From Leptospira andrefontaineae (GTDB taxonomy: Bacteria; Spirochaetota; Leptospiria; Leptospirales; Leptospiraceae), in assembly GCF_004770105.1 (NCBI RefSeq), contig NZ_RQEY01000005.1, positions 496,001 through 560,000 on the forward strand: a stretch of DNA of 64,000 nt, in the 5' to 3' direction. Each line of letters starts with the position of its first letter. Position 1 is the first letter of the stretch. The position numbers and the translations under genes are program-made. The notes under the pieces are model-generated. The model was not told the origin of the DNA, did not search any database, and saw only the letters and a list, made by a program, of their open reading frames with translations. Shown one piece after another: positions 53,296 through 63,883 of the stretch.

Positions 53296-55497
53296 TTGTC
53301 AGTTGATCTAGTACAAGGCTTGAATGACCCGCAGAAAGCCGCCGTCGAAAGATTGGAGGGCCCTGTTTTAATTCTAGCAGGAGCCGGTTCCGGAAAAACT
53401 AGAGTAATCACTCATAGGATCGCGAACCTGATTCTGAACAAAAGAACAGATTCGATTTGCGCACTCACTTTTACCAATAAAGCTGCCGCAGAAATGTTGG
53501 AAAGGGTCGGAAAACTTGTGCCTTCCATTCCTTGGAATGTGCAGATTAAAACATTTCACTCACTCTGTTTGTATATTTTGAGAAGGGAAACTTCTTATCT
53601 TGGAATGCCTTCTGGATTTACAGTGTATGATTCTGTTCTACAGGAATCCTTAATCAAACAAGTGATCAAGGATTTACATGAGGACCCTAAACAATATAAA
53701 CCTTCCTCTTTGACCGGGATCTTTTCTTCTTGGAAAGATGGGCTTTCCAATTCTGATTTTTATATCCGTAAAGAGAATTTTTCCCATAGATCTCAGATGA
53801 TCTCAAACATTTACGAAGAGTATGAAAAACGTAAGAAAAAAAACCAAGCCTTAGATTTCGGGGACCTGATCCAAAAGACCGTGGAATTATTCAGAGAGAA
53901 TCCAGGGGTGCTGAAATCCTATCAAGATAGATGGAATTATATCATGGTAGATGAGTATCAAGATACGAACAAGGCACAATATACATTGGTACGTTTACTA
54001 TCCGGAGATAGAGGAAATCTCTGTGTCGTAGGTGACGACGATCAGTCAATCTATTCCTGGAGAGGAGCGGATATTTCGAATATTCTAAATTTCGAAAGTG
54101 ATTTTCCGAATGCGTATGTAGTAAAACTTGAGGAAAACTATCGTTCTACTTCCAGGATTATCCGTGCTGCTTCCAAGGTGATCGCAAATAATAGTGGAAG
54201 AAAAGAGAAAGAATTATTCACGAATAATGAATTAGGAGAACCTATCTCCGTCTCCCAATTCGAGAACGAAACGGAAGAAGCTTACGATATAGTTAAAAAA
54301 ATCAGAGCGGGATCTGCGAGAGGGGCGGACTACAAGGATTTTGCGATCTTCTACAGAACAAATGCTCAGTCCAGATATTTTGAAGAAGGACTTAGATCTT
54401 CCGGTATACCATACAAAATTTTCGGCGGTTTCAGGTTCTTTGATAGAGCTGAGATCAAAGACATGATCGCTTATCTGAACGTGGTCGCAAATCCAATGGA
54501 TTCCAATTCATTATTAAGAATTGTGAATACACCTCCTCGTGGGATTGGTGAGGCGAGTATAGAAAAGATCCGCAAATTCTCCTTAGACCAAGGGATCTCA
54601 TTTTTAGAAGCGATTGGGCATCCTGATCTTCCCTTAAAAAAAGCAAGTTTAGGAAAAGCTAAAGAACTCTATCATCTATTCGAGGATCTGATCGATCGGA
54701 AAGAAAAAGGGGAACTACCTTCTAAGATTGCCTTGGAGATTGTTGGAAGATCCGGCTGGATAGATTATATGGAAAGAGATGCTCATGACGAAGAAGCAGT
54801 CTCTAAAGTAGAGAACGTCAGAGAGTTTGTAAACTCGATCGAAGAATACGAGTCTCGAGAAGATTCTCCGAACTTGGAAGAATATCTGAACCAGATCAGC
54901 CTTCTAACCTCGGAAGAGGACTCTGCCCAACTCACTGACTATGTTCATCTTATGACAGTCCACAATGCAAAAGGATTAGAGTTCCCCACAGTTTTTCTGA
55001 CAGGTTTGGAAGAAGGGACCTTCCCCCATTCTATGAGCTTGGAAGAGCCGAACGGTGAGGAAGAAGAAAGAAGACTTTTTTACGTGGCATTGACCCGGGC
55101 CAGAGTGAAATTATACCTAAGTTATTCCAGGACTTCTCGAAAATTCGGAAAAGTAGAAGACCGGATCCCATCTCATTTCCTTCCTGAAATTCCGTCTGAA
55201 TGTTTTGGGGAAGAAGGAATTCTTGCACAAAAGGGAGTCCGCCGACCGGTAGGGCCTCCTACTGCTTCTTCTGGAGCATATAAAATCCCGGAAACTCCAA
55301 AGGAAAGGGAGGATTCTTCTAAACCATTGGGAGAAGAGGCGGATATTCGAGAAGGAGATAGGGTCAAACATGCCCAATTCGGCCTTGGGCAGGTGATTTC
55401 CGTCCAAGGGAGCGGCAAAAACAGGAAGGTAAAAATAAAGTTTGGGGGCCTGGAGAAGAACTTTTTCCTTGCCTATACCCCCTTAGAGAAATTATAA
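53296..55497 (+). CDS. pcrA: ATP-dependent DNA helicase PcrA/UvrD
   Basis: Superfamily 1A helicase, unwinding DNA 3' to 5' in repair and replication. The 733-residue length is normal. Motifs in order: Q-motif GLNDPQKAAVERLEGP, Walker A AGAGSGKTRVITHRIA (about 29-44), Ia LTFTNKAAAEM, Walker B MVDEYQDTNKAQY (about 216-228), III GDDDQSIYSWRGA (about 248-260), IV VKLEENYRS, V VHNAKGLEFPTVFLTGLEEG and VI EERRLFYVALTRAR. The end (about 690-733) is a Tudor-like fold, REGDRVKHAQFGLGQVISVQ, as in PcrA. TTG start, 12 bases after bamA. Confidence 0.95.
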   Translation: MSVDLVQGLNDPQKAAVERLEGPVLILAGAGSGKTRVITHRIANLILNKRTDSICALTFTNKAAAEMLERVGKLVPSIPWNVQIKTFHSLCLYILRRETSYLGMPSGFTVYDSVLQESLIKQVIKDLHEDPKQYKPSSLTGIFSSWKDGLSNSDFYIRKENFSHRSQMISNIYEEYEKRKKKNQALDFGDLIQKTVELFRENPGVLKSYQDRWNYIMVDEYQDTNKAQYTLVRLLSGDRGNLCVVGDDDQSIYSWRGADISNILNFESDFPNAYVVKLEENYRSTSRIIRAASKVIANNSGRKEKELFTNNELGEPISVSQFENETEEAYDIVKKIRAGSARGADYKDFAIFYRTNAQSRYFEEGLRSSGIPYKIFGGFRFFDRAEIKDMIAYLNVVANPMDSNSLLRIVNTPPRGIGEASIEKIRKFSLDQGISFLEAIGHPDLPLKKASLGKAKELYHLFEDLIDRKEKGELPSKIALEIVGRSGWIDYMERDAHDEEAVSKVENVREFVNSIEEYESREDSPNLEEYLNQISLLTSEEDSAQLTDYVHLMTVHNAKGLEFPTVFLTGLEEGTFPHSMSLEEPNGEEEERRLFYVALTRARVKLYLSYSRTSRKFGKVEDRIPSHFLPEIPSECFGEEGILAQKGVRRPVGPPTASSGAYKIPETPKEREDSSKPLGEEADIREGDRVKHAQFGLGQVISVQGSGKNRKVKIKFGGLEKNFFLAYTPLEKL

Positions 55498-55557
55498 CAA
55501 GGGGGAAAGTTCGCCCCTAAAAATACCGATATTATTCACAGGAACATAGGAGAAACA

Positions 55558-55998
55558 ATGAAACGGATCGTAATACTAACCTTGGCTATCTGCCTGGGGA
55601 CCCCATTGTTTGCTGGAAAAGTCAGCGGTTTAGTAGAAGAATTTAATAAAGTAGAAGAATTTAATAAGAATCGAAAAGTTTCAGATGCTGCTAAAAAAGC
55701 ATTACTGGAAAAAAATCTTCTCTCCGCTTTAAAATACAGCCTTCATCGTAAATACCTTGATTATAAGGAATATACCAAGGATCTAAAAGCGGATTCTATT
55801 TCTTATGAACCTCAAAAGGGAACTTTTGGAGTATATGTAAAATACAAAACTTATATCGTATTTTATAGTTATCTAATGGATCCTGAAATTTATCTTCAAA
55901 CTCCTATCAATGAGGTATTTTATGTTCGTCCGGACAATTTGGACGAAGAACCTCATAAGGAAGATAAACAACCAGCTCAACCACCGGCAGGAAAATAA
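55558..55998 (+). CDS. Exported protein with tandem short duplication
   Basis: A 146-residue secreted protein; the signal peptide MKRIVILTLAICLGTPLFA is cut before GKVSG. The mature part is helical and charged, ending in a Pro/Gln tail (KQPAQPPAGK). Residues around 26-37 repeat (VEEFNK VEEFNK), caused by an 18-base direct duplication at 55633-55650 and 55651-55668. GTFGVYVKYKTYIVFYSYL is the only distinctive segment. Function unknown. Precedes cysQ-like by 9 bases. Confidence 0.6.
   Translation: MKRIVILTLAICLGTPLFAGKVSGLVEEFNKVEEFNKNRKVSDAAKKALLEKNLLSALKYSLHRKYLDYKEYTKDLKADSISYEPQKGTFGVYVKYKTYIVFYSYLMDPEIYLQTPINEVFYVRPDNLDEEPHKEDKQPAQPPAGK
55633..55668 (+). repeat. Tandem 18-bp duplication in a coding region
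   Basis: GTAGAAGAATTTAATAAA is followed directly by the same sequence with one change at the end (AAA to AAG), giving a duplicated VEEFNK in the secreted protein. In-frame tandem duplication by slippage is the simplest reading. Confidence 0.75.
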
Positions 55999-56007
55999 TC
56001 TCTATTC

Positions 56008-56859
56008 ATGCGATTTCCAGAAGAAGCGGAATTAGTTTCTAAACTTGTTCTGGAGGCCGCAGACCGGATCTTTTCCATCTATGGAACAAATTTTCATGTG
56101 ATGGAAAAATCCAAGGGTGACCCTCTCACCGAAGCTGACCTGCAAGCAAATGAGATCATCGCAGGCGGCATCCGCAAAATCCTAAAAGACAAAGTTTATT
56201 CTGAAGAAGATTCGGATTTTTCCCATTCCTCACTACAGGGTGAAAGAGTTTGGATCTTAGATCCAATCGACGGAACCAGGGAATTTGTAGCTAGAAATCC
56301 AGAATTTGCAATTAGCCTCGGACTTTTGGAAGAAGGTAGACCTGTTTTTGGGATCGTAATGAATCCTGCAACGGGAGAGTTTTTTTGGGGAGCGGAAGGG
56401 AAGGGTGCATATTATACAATCTTAAAGTCTCCCTATATCGAAAATCAGATCGATTGGGAGAATACATTCTATCTTCCAAAATTAGAATCTTCCGAACTTC
56501 CTAAAATTTTAGTTTCCGTATCTGAATCGAAGGCCGGGCTTTTTAAAAAATTTGATTACGGAAATGATTTTGTATTAGAGCCGAAAGGTTCTATCGCTTA
56601 TAAACTCGCTCTTGTTGCAGTTGGAAAATATCCATTAACACTTTCTCTCCGGCCCAAAAACGATTGGGACGTAGCGGGAGGGATCGCGATACTTAGAGCT
56701 TCTTTAGGTAAAGATCTGGAAATTCGTTCCGGTAAGGATTATCCATTCTTAACTTCTAAATTAGGAATAGGTTTACTTGCCGGAGAATCAGGACTAGTGA
56801 CCCAATTCTGGGAAAAGTTTAAAACTTCCCTCCAAGGTTCAGTCAGAGATCGTTGGTAA
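56008..56859 (+). CDS. cysQ: CysQ/inositol monophosphatase family phosphatase
   Basis: A 283-residue Mg-dependent phosphatase of the IMPase fold. Metal-binding motifs: GDPLTEADLQANEI (about 33-46, the DxxTxxD type), EEDSDFSH near 72, DPIDGTREFVARNPEFAISLGLLEEG (about 88-113, the DPxDGT signature) and WDVAGGIAIL (about 223-232). REFVAR after DGT favours the CysQ 3'(2'),5'-bisphosphate nucleotidase over inositol phosphatase. CysQ removes the adenosine bisphosphate left by sulfate reduction. It follows the exported protein by 9 bases. Confidence 0.83.
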   Translation: MRFPEEAELVSKLVLEAADRIFSIYGTNFHVMEKSKGDPLTEADLQANEIIAGGIRKILKDKVYSEEDSDFSHSSLQGERVWILDPIDGTREFVARNPEFAISLGLLEEGRPVFGIVMNPATGEFFWGAEGKGAYYTILKSPYIENQIDWENTFYLPKLESSELPKILVSVSESKAGLFKKFDYGNDFVLEPKGSIAYKLALVAVGKYPLTLSLRPKNDWDVAGGIAILRASLGKDLEIRSGKDYPFLTSKLGIGLLAGESGLVTQFWEKFKTSLQGSVRDRW

Positions 56860-56887
56860 ATCAATCTTAGAAAAGGTTTTTCTACTT

Positions 56888-58024
56888 TTGTCCAATTCAA
56901 ATAGAAAAAAATATAAGATAGCACTAGATGCAAGGCCTCTATCCACTCCAGTTTCGGGAGTAGGCAGATTGATCGAATCTGTTCTCAAAGGTTTTGAAAA
57001 AGATCCCGATTTTGAATTTTATCTTTTTTCCCACAGGCCAATCCATGAAGGTTATGCTGATCTATTCAAAAATCCGAATATAAAACCAGTAATCGGGCAG
57101 GGACTATTCTCTAAAAAGGGAGGGATTTACTTTGCATTCTATCTCCCTTTCCAATTGAGAAAATATGAGATCGACCTGTTTTGGGGAACTCAACAAGTAT
57201 TTCCTTTATTCTTATCCAATAGTATTCCGGGGGTTTTGACTTATCACGATTTTGTGGCTTATCGTTTTCCGGAAACAATGAGGCCTATTGCAAGATTCCA
57301 ACAGCTTTTTTATCTAAGAAGAAGTATCCAAAGAGCTGATTTTATTCTGGCAAACTCCGAATTCACTTCTTCCGAGATCATAAAATACTCTTCCTTTCCG
57401 AAGGATAAGATAGATATAATCTATCCCGGTTACGATCCTAAAGAAATCGAAAAGATAAAAACTCCTCCTACAAAACGTATCTCAAAGTTACCTAAAAAAT
57501 TCTTTCTGACTGTTTCTACTTTAGAACCTCGTAAAAATTTCGGAACACTTCTGAAAGCATACCAAGAAGCTAGAAAAGAGAAATCCGATCTAGTTTGGGT
57601 CCATGCCGGGAAAGAGGGTTGGGAATCTCCCGAGTTTTTAGAAAAATTCAAAAAATCTTCCGAGTCCGGAGAATTAATCTGGTTTGATTTTGTAAATGAA
57701 GATGAGCTGAAATATCTATATTCTCAAGCGAGTCTTTTTGTTTTTCCTTCCATTTATGAAGGATTTGGAATCCCTCTTTTAGAGGCACTTGCTTATTCTT
57801 TACCTTGTATCGTTTCCGATCTTAACGTATTTAGAGAAATTGGAAAAAAATCCTGTGTATACATTTCTCCGGAATCAGTAGAAGAATGGAAAAATGCAAT
57901 TTTGGATTTTCAAAAGAAGAAATATAAATTTCCAAAAGCTGACTTGAAAAGATTCGAAAGAAAAAAATCGGCTGCGCTTGTTAAAAAAATTTTTAGAGAT
58001 CTAGTTTCTTCTAAAACTGCCTAA
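56888..58024 (+). CDS. GT4 family glycosyltransferase
   Basis: A 378-residue GT-B glycosyltransferase. The N-terminal half has the RPLSTPVSGVGRLIESV loop (about 15-31) seen in Glyco_transf_4 proteins. The C-terminal Glycos_transf_1 domain has FLTVSTLEPRKNFGTLLKAY (about 204-223), WVHAGKEGW, and VFPSIYEGFGIPLLEALAYSLPCIVSDLNVFRE (about 273-305) with the EX7E pair (E in YEGFG, E in LLEAL). Likely adds a sugar to an envelope glycan. TTG start 28 bases after cysQ; its 3' end overlaps the convergent next gene by 24 bases. Confidence 0.86.
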   Translation: MSNSNRKKYKIALDARPLSTPVSGVGRLIESVLKGFEKDPDFEFYLFSHRPIHEGYADLFKNPNIKPVIGQGLFSKKGGIYFAFYLPFQLRKYEIDLFWGTQQVFPLFLSNSIPGVLTYHDFVAYRFPETMRPIARFQQLFYLRRSIQRADFILANSEFTSSEIIKYSSFPKDKIDIIYPGYDPKEIEKIKTPPTKRISKLPKKFFLTVSTLEPRKNFGTLLKAYQEARKEKSDLVWVHAGKEGWESPEFLEKFKKSSESGELIWFDFVNEDELKYLYSQASLFVFPSIYEGFGIPLLEALAYSLPCIVSDLNVFREIGKKSCVYISPESVEEWKNAILDFQKKKYKFPKADLKRFERKKSAALVKKIFRDLVSSKTA

Positions 58025-58420
58025 GATCTTTTGTAAGAAGGACTTTTTACCTTCTTCTATTGTTCCTGAAAAAATAATATCTGTCGAAGATTTCCAATGA
58101 GTATGGATCCGATTTCTGTCCAAGGCTTGGAAATAAATTTGTTCAGTTGGACTCACATTCCAGACGAATAGATCTTCTTTTCTCGTCCAAGAATTATCCG
58201 TCCAGTCGATGCATATCCTTTCTAAATTTTTGCCGGATCTTAATTGTAGGATAAATCCTTTTTTAGGATCCAAATATGCAGCAAGAATTGGGGGTTTGGA
58301 AGATCCTTCCGGGGCTCCGGAATCGAAATGGATACCTTCTCCTTGGAACCTTCTTCCTTCCAAATACGATTGGAATTCCGAAAAATGGAAATAGTAATTA
58401 TAGATCCTGGTTTCTTCCAA
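58001..58420 (-). CDS. Hypothetical protein
   Basis: A 139-residue soluble protein without recognised motif. The pattern (ILAAYLDPKKGFILQL, ERICIDWTDNSW, EQIYFQALDRNRIHTHW) suggests mostly beta-strands. It overlaps the glycosyltransferase gene tail-to-tail by 24 bases and starts with no strong ribosome site. The longest frame is the only support, with plausible codon use; no role can be given. Confidence 0.45.
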   Translation of the reverse strand: MEETRIYNYYFHFSEFQSYLEGRRFQGEGIHFDSGAPEGSSKPPILAAYLDPKKGFILQLRSGKNLERICIDWTDNSWTRKEDLFVWNVSPTEQIYFQALDRNRIHTHWKSSTDIIFSGTIEEGKKSFLQKILGSFRRN

Positions 58421-58522
58421 GGCTGAAAACCTTGTACAAGTTTTTGATCTACACTCTTTAAAGCAAGGTAGAATTAGAAGTAAATGACTTGTAGCTTGGA
58501 TTCTTATTTGTAAACTGGAAGT

Positions 58523-59029
58523 ATGGTTTTTAGAAAAGCCTGGCCTGTTTTATTTCTTCTTTTTTCCATTTTATTCATAAACGATTGCAGATCGGACGAG
58601 CAACCCTTGCTCTATCAAGTGACACTTCAGGATTGGGAAGGGAATTCCCACAAATTTTCAGAAGACAAAGGCAAGTTGGTGGTCTTGGATTTCTGGGCGA
58701 GCTGGTGTGAACCTTGTAAAAAGGCAGTCCCCGTGGTTGAAAAACTGAGAGAAAAATTGAATGGTTCTCCGGCAGTCGTGTTAGGAGTGAATACGGAAGA
58801 CGATCTAAGTTTGGAAGAGATCAGAAAGGCTGCTTCCGAATTCGGAATGTCATATCCAAGCCTTTTGGACCCGAAATGGGAACTTGTAACCCCTCTAAAA
58901 ATAGAAGGACAGCCGGCGTTATTCGTATTTAGCAAATCCGGAAAGAAACTTCATTCCCAATATGGAATTTCAGAGAAAGATCTACCAATATTGACCGGAA
59001 GACTAAAAAACTGGCTCGAATCTCCTTAG
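58523..59029 (+). CDS. TlpA-like thioredoxin lipoprotein
   Basis: A 168-residue lipoprotein; MVFRKAWPVLFLLFSILFINDC is a signal peptide with the lipobox Cys at about 22. The rest is a thioredoxin-fold domain with FWASWCEPCKKAVPVVEKL (about 56-74, the WCxPC active site) and a long GIEGQPALFVFSKSG-type cis-Pro region (EGQPALFVF). TlpA/ResA relatives reduce periplasmic thiols or mature cytochromes. Here the lipid anchor places it in the envelope. Alone between two non-coding gaps. Confidence 0.85.
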   Translation: MVFRKAWPVLFLLFSILFINDCRSDEQPLLYQVTLQDWEGNSHKFSEDKGKLVVLDFWASWCEPCKKAVPVVEKLREKLNGSPAVVLGVNTEDDLSLEEIRKAASEFGMSYPSLLDPKWELVTPLKIEGQPALFVFSKSGKKLHSQYGISEKDLPILTGRLKNWLESP

Positions 59030-59196
59030 AATCGGGTTTTATCCATAACGATCGTGTAATAAAAAATCAAACTTAGACTCGTTTTAAAAAAAAGGATTTA
59101 TCTTTAAGCATTTAGTTTGAATCTGGAATCAGATTCCCGGTGGGTGCTGCCGGACATCATCCATCTTTCCATATCATTTCAGGAGAATTTCCATTC

Positions 59197-61239
<2,043 letters not shown>

Positions 61240-61282
61240 TTCTCTTAATAAGGGCTTAGTGCCCTCAAAAGAGGAAAGAAGG

Positions 61283-61311
61283 AGCCTCGGTTGCAAACCG
61301 GGGCTTTTTTT
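61283..61311 (+). terminator. Rho-independent terminator
   Basis: AGCCTCGGTT and AACCGGGGCT pair (9 of 10 bases, one mismatch) around a GCA loop, and a T-run follows (61305-61311). It ends the acyl-CoA synthetase transcript. Confidence 0.85.
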
Positions 61312-61352
61312 ACCCTGAGGAGAATTTTGTAAGCCGCCGATATGTATCCTGT

Positions 61353-62024
61353 ATGGCGAAAACGACCCTCTCCAAACCTAGTATATTCGAGCCTTATGGT
61401 CATTCAGACCTTTATGCTTTGGACAATCTCTACTTTTCTACGTTAAGAGAAAGGGAAGTCTGGGACTTTTCTAGGGTGAAAGAATTTTCCGCCTTAAATT
61501 TAGGATTCATATTCGCTAGAGCGGAACTTTCATGGAAGAAGTTCCAGTCCGAATTAGAGATCAAAAATCTTAATCCAAGTTTTAAAAAAGGGATCTGTTT
61601 GAGTGCAGGTTGGGAAGAGGCACCCGGACTTAAGGTTGATTCGTTCGTTCCAAAAGTTTTGGGTACGGAAGAAGTTTTTCAATATTCTAGATTGGAAGAT
61701 GTCTCGGAAGAAATTCCTTTTAGGGAATTTTTCTCTCTTGAAGGATTTGTATTTCAAGGAACTTGGAAAGATAAAAATTATCTGATCTTATTTTCAAACA
61801 TCCATTCGGAAGCCAGGAATCTTCCTTCTGTGATCAAAAAAATTTCCCATTTTCATTCGGAAAAAAAGTCGGAAGGGAATTTTTTCTTGAGAACTGAAAA
61901 ACAATCTTATTTAAATTTTCTGAAACCAAAGGAATCATTGGGTCCTTTATTCTTACAAGAAAAGAAAATAGACCAGGATCCATTTTTGTTTTTGAGCCTG
62001 GAATATTCGGATATTATAAAGTAA
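61353..62024 (+). CDS. Hypothetical protein
   Basis: A 223-residue soluble-looking protein. I recognise no domain. It has many aromatic residues and short strands (LYALDNLYFSTL, SALNLGFIFARAELSW, EDVSEEIPFREFFSL). Convergent with the PTS enzyme I gene, 12 bases between stops. It stands behind a strong terminator, so has its own promoter, although none is obvious in the short leader. Confidence 0.55.
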   Translation: MAKTTLSKPSIFEPYGHSDLYALDNLYFSTLREREVWDFSRVKEFSALNLGFIFARAELSWKKFQSELEIKNLNPSFKKGICLSAGWEEAPGLKVDSFVPKVLGTEEVFQYSRLEDVSEEIPFREFFSLEGFVFQGTWKDKNYLILFSNIHSEARNLPSVIKKISHFHSEKKSEGNFFLRTEKQSYLNFLKPKESLGPLFLQEKKIDQDPFLFLSLEYSDIIK

Positions 62025-62036
62025 GTTAGTTACACT

Positions 62037-63749
62037 TTACTCCAAATGTTTACTGAACAGAAACGCCTCAATCGCTTCGTAGTCTTCATTCTCAGAAAGT
62101 TCTAAAATTTTCTTCAAAAGAAAGTTTGCCTGTTTCAAGCTGACTGATCCTAAAATTTTACGGATTGGTCCTACGAATGGAATGGATATAGAAAGTTCTC
62201 TAAATCCCATTCCTAAAAGTAGGATCGTAAAATTTGTATCTGAGGCAAGCTCACCACAGATACTTAATGGTCTTTCATATTTCCAAGCAGTTTCTACGAT
62301 TTGAACTAAAGCTCTTAAAAAAGAGATATGGAATGGATTGTATAATGAGGAAACGTTCACATTATTTCTGTCCACTGCCATTAAATACTGCAATAAATCG
62401 TTTGTTCCGACTGAGAAAAAGTCTACTTCTTTTGCCAAAACATCCATGGAAGATACTGCAGAAGGTGTTTCTACCATCACTCCCAGTTTGATCTTCTTAT
62501 TGAACTTTTCCTTCTTGGCAGTAAGTTCTCTTTTACATTCTTCTAATATTTCTTTTGTTTTTTTGATCTCTCCCAGATTGGTCACCATCGGGAGCATGAT
62601 GCTCAAATTTCCGTAAGCAGACGCTCTCAAAATTGCGACCAATTGTTCTTTAAACCAATCCGGATTTTGAAGGCTGTATCTGATTCCTCTATTTCCTAAA
62701 AAAGGATTCTCTTCGAATTCTCCCGTAGAAAATTTATCTGCACCAATATCAAATGTACGGATATACACAGGATTCGGATCCATTCCTTCTGCGATCCTTT
62801 TATAGGCTAAAAATTGCTCTTCGCCGGAAACGTTTTTGTCCTGGTATTTTAAGAATAACGACTCCGAACGGAAAAGCCCCACTCCATCCACATCCGCCTT
62901 TCTAGCAAGTTCACAGTCTGTATCAGATTCTAAATTACATTTTAGTCGGATCTTTATGCCGTCTTTTGTGACTGCCTTTTTAGGTTTTATTACCTTCGTT
63001 TCAAAACTTAGGGGAGAAGAAGCCCCATAATATTTCACTTCTTCGATTGTTGGATTTCTTACGATCTGTCCCGTGTCAGCGTCTAAGAAAACATATTCAA
63101 AATCGTTAATATTTCTATAAAATTCTTTTAGACCAACAATAGTAGGGATGCCGTAGTTTCTGGCAAGAATTGCCATATGGCCTGTTTTTCCACCTAGATC
63201 GGTTGCAATTCCTCGAATTTTACTCTTATCCATTAAGATCATTTGAGAAGGAGTTAATTGCCTCGCGACTAGGATCACGTCCTCTGATTGATCTGCTAAG
63301 AAAGAGACTTCTTCTTTTTTATCTAATAGGTTTTCGAGGATTCGATTGGAGATGTCTTGGAAATGATCTGATCTTTCTCGGAAGAATGGATTGTCTAAAC
63401 GATTGAACTTGTCAGTGAGTTCGTTGATCGTATTTTGAACCGCTAAAAATGCATTCTCGTTATATTCTTTGATCCGATTTCTAAATGAATCTTGGAGTCC
63501 TGGATCTTCTGTGATTGTTACCTGAGTTTCTAAAATTTCTTTTAGCTCTCTGTCTTGTTCTCTTGTTTTGAGACTTGAGATAAGAGATTTTAATTCAATT
63601 TTAGAAGAATCTAAGGCGTTCGCGAGTTTTTTGAGTTCTTCTTGTTTTTGAGTCTCGTGGATATAGGCGCCGTGAGCTAGATGTCTTCTCTTTGTCCCGA
63701 CTTTTACGCAACGACCGTAAAATCTGCCGGGAAAAGCGACTATTCCCAT
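62037..63749 (-). CDS. ptsI: PTS enzyme I (phosphoenolpyruvate-protein phosphotransferase)
   Basis: Enzyme I takes phosphate from PEP on a histidine and passes it to HPr. From the ATG at 63749 it is 570 residues (MGIVAFPGRFYGRCVKV, like the usual KGIAASPG start); a longer start at 63779 is possible but has no ribosome site. Active-site His: LGGKTGHMAILARNYGIPTIVG (about 188-209). PEP-binding: GVGLFRSESLFL, ADKFSTGEFEENPFLGNRGIRYSL and a C-terminal VGTNDLLQYLMAVDRNN, SICGELASD. Leptospira does not grow on sugars, so this fits a regulatory (nitrogen-type) PTS. HPr is not in the window. Confidence 0.9.
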   Translation of the reverse strand: MGIVAFPGRFYGRCVKVGTKRRHLAHGAYIHETQKQEELKKLANALDSSKIELKSLISSLKTREQDRELKEILETQVTITEDPGLQDSFRNRIKEYNENAFLAVQNTINELTDKFNRLDNPFFRERSDHFQDISNRILENLLDKKEEVSFLADQSEDVILVARQLTPSQMILMDKSKIRGIATDLGGKTGHMAILARNYGIPTIVGLKEFYRNINDFEYVFLDADTGQIVRNPTIEEVKYYGASSPLSFETKVIKPKKAVTKDGIKIRLKCNLESDTDCELARKADVDGVGLFRSESLFLKYQDKNVSGEEQFLAYKRIAEGMDPNPVYIRTFDIGADKFSTGEFEENPFLGNRGIRYSLQNPDWFKEQLVAILRASAYGNLSIMLPMVTNLGEIKKTKEILEECKRELTAKKEKFNKKIKLGVMVETPSAVSSMDVLAKEVDFFSVGTNDLLQYLMAVDRNNVNVSSLYNPFHISFLRALVQIVETAWKYERPLSICGELASDTNFTILLLGMGFRELSISIPFVGPIRKILGSVSLKQANFLLKKILELSENEDYEAIEAFLFSKHLE

Positions 63750-63849
63750 ATATGTACTTCTTTTCCCGCCGCCATTCATAGAATGAATATCCGCAGGTAG
63801 AAATACAGTAGTTTAGTGAATCGACAAGTCTTTTATAAATCTGGAATAT

Positions 63850-63870
63850 CCCGCCCAAATCGGAGGCGGG
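63850..63870 (-). terminator. Possible weak terminator hairpin
   Basis: CCCGCC (63850-63855) pairs with GGCGGG (63865-63870) in the spacer between the partial gene at the window end and ptsI. On the - strand only scattered T follow, so it is a weak candidate. It would partly separate the two transcripts. Confidence 0.4.
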
Positions 63871-63883
63871 AAAATCGTAAGAA

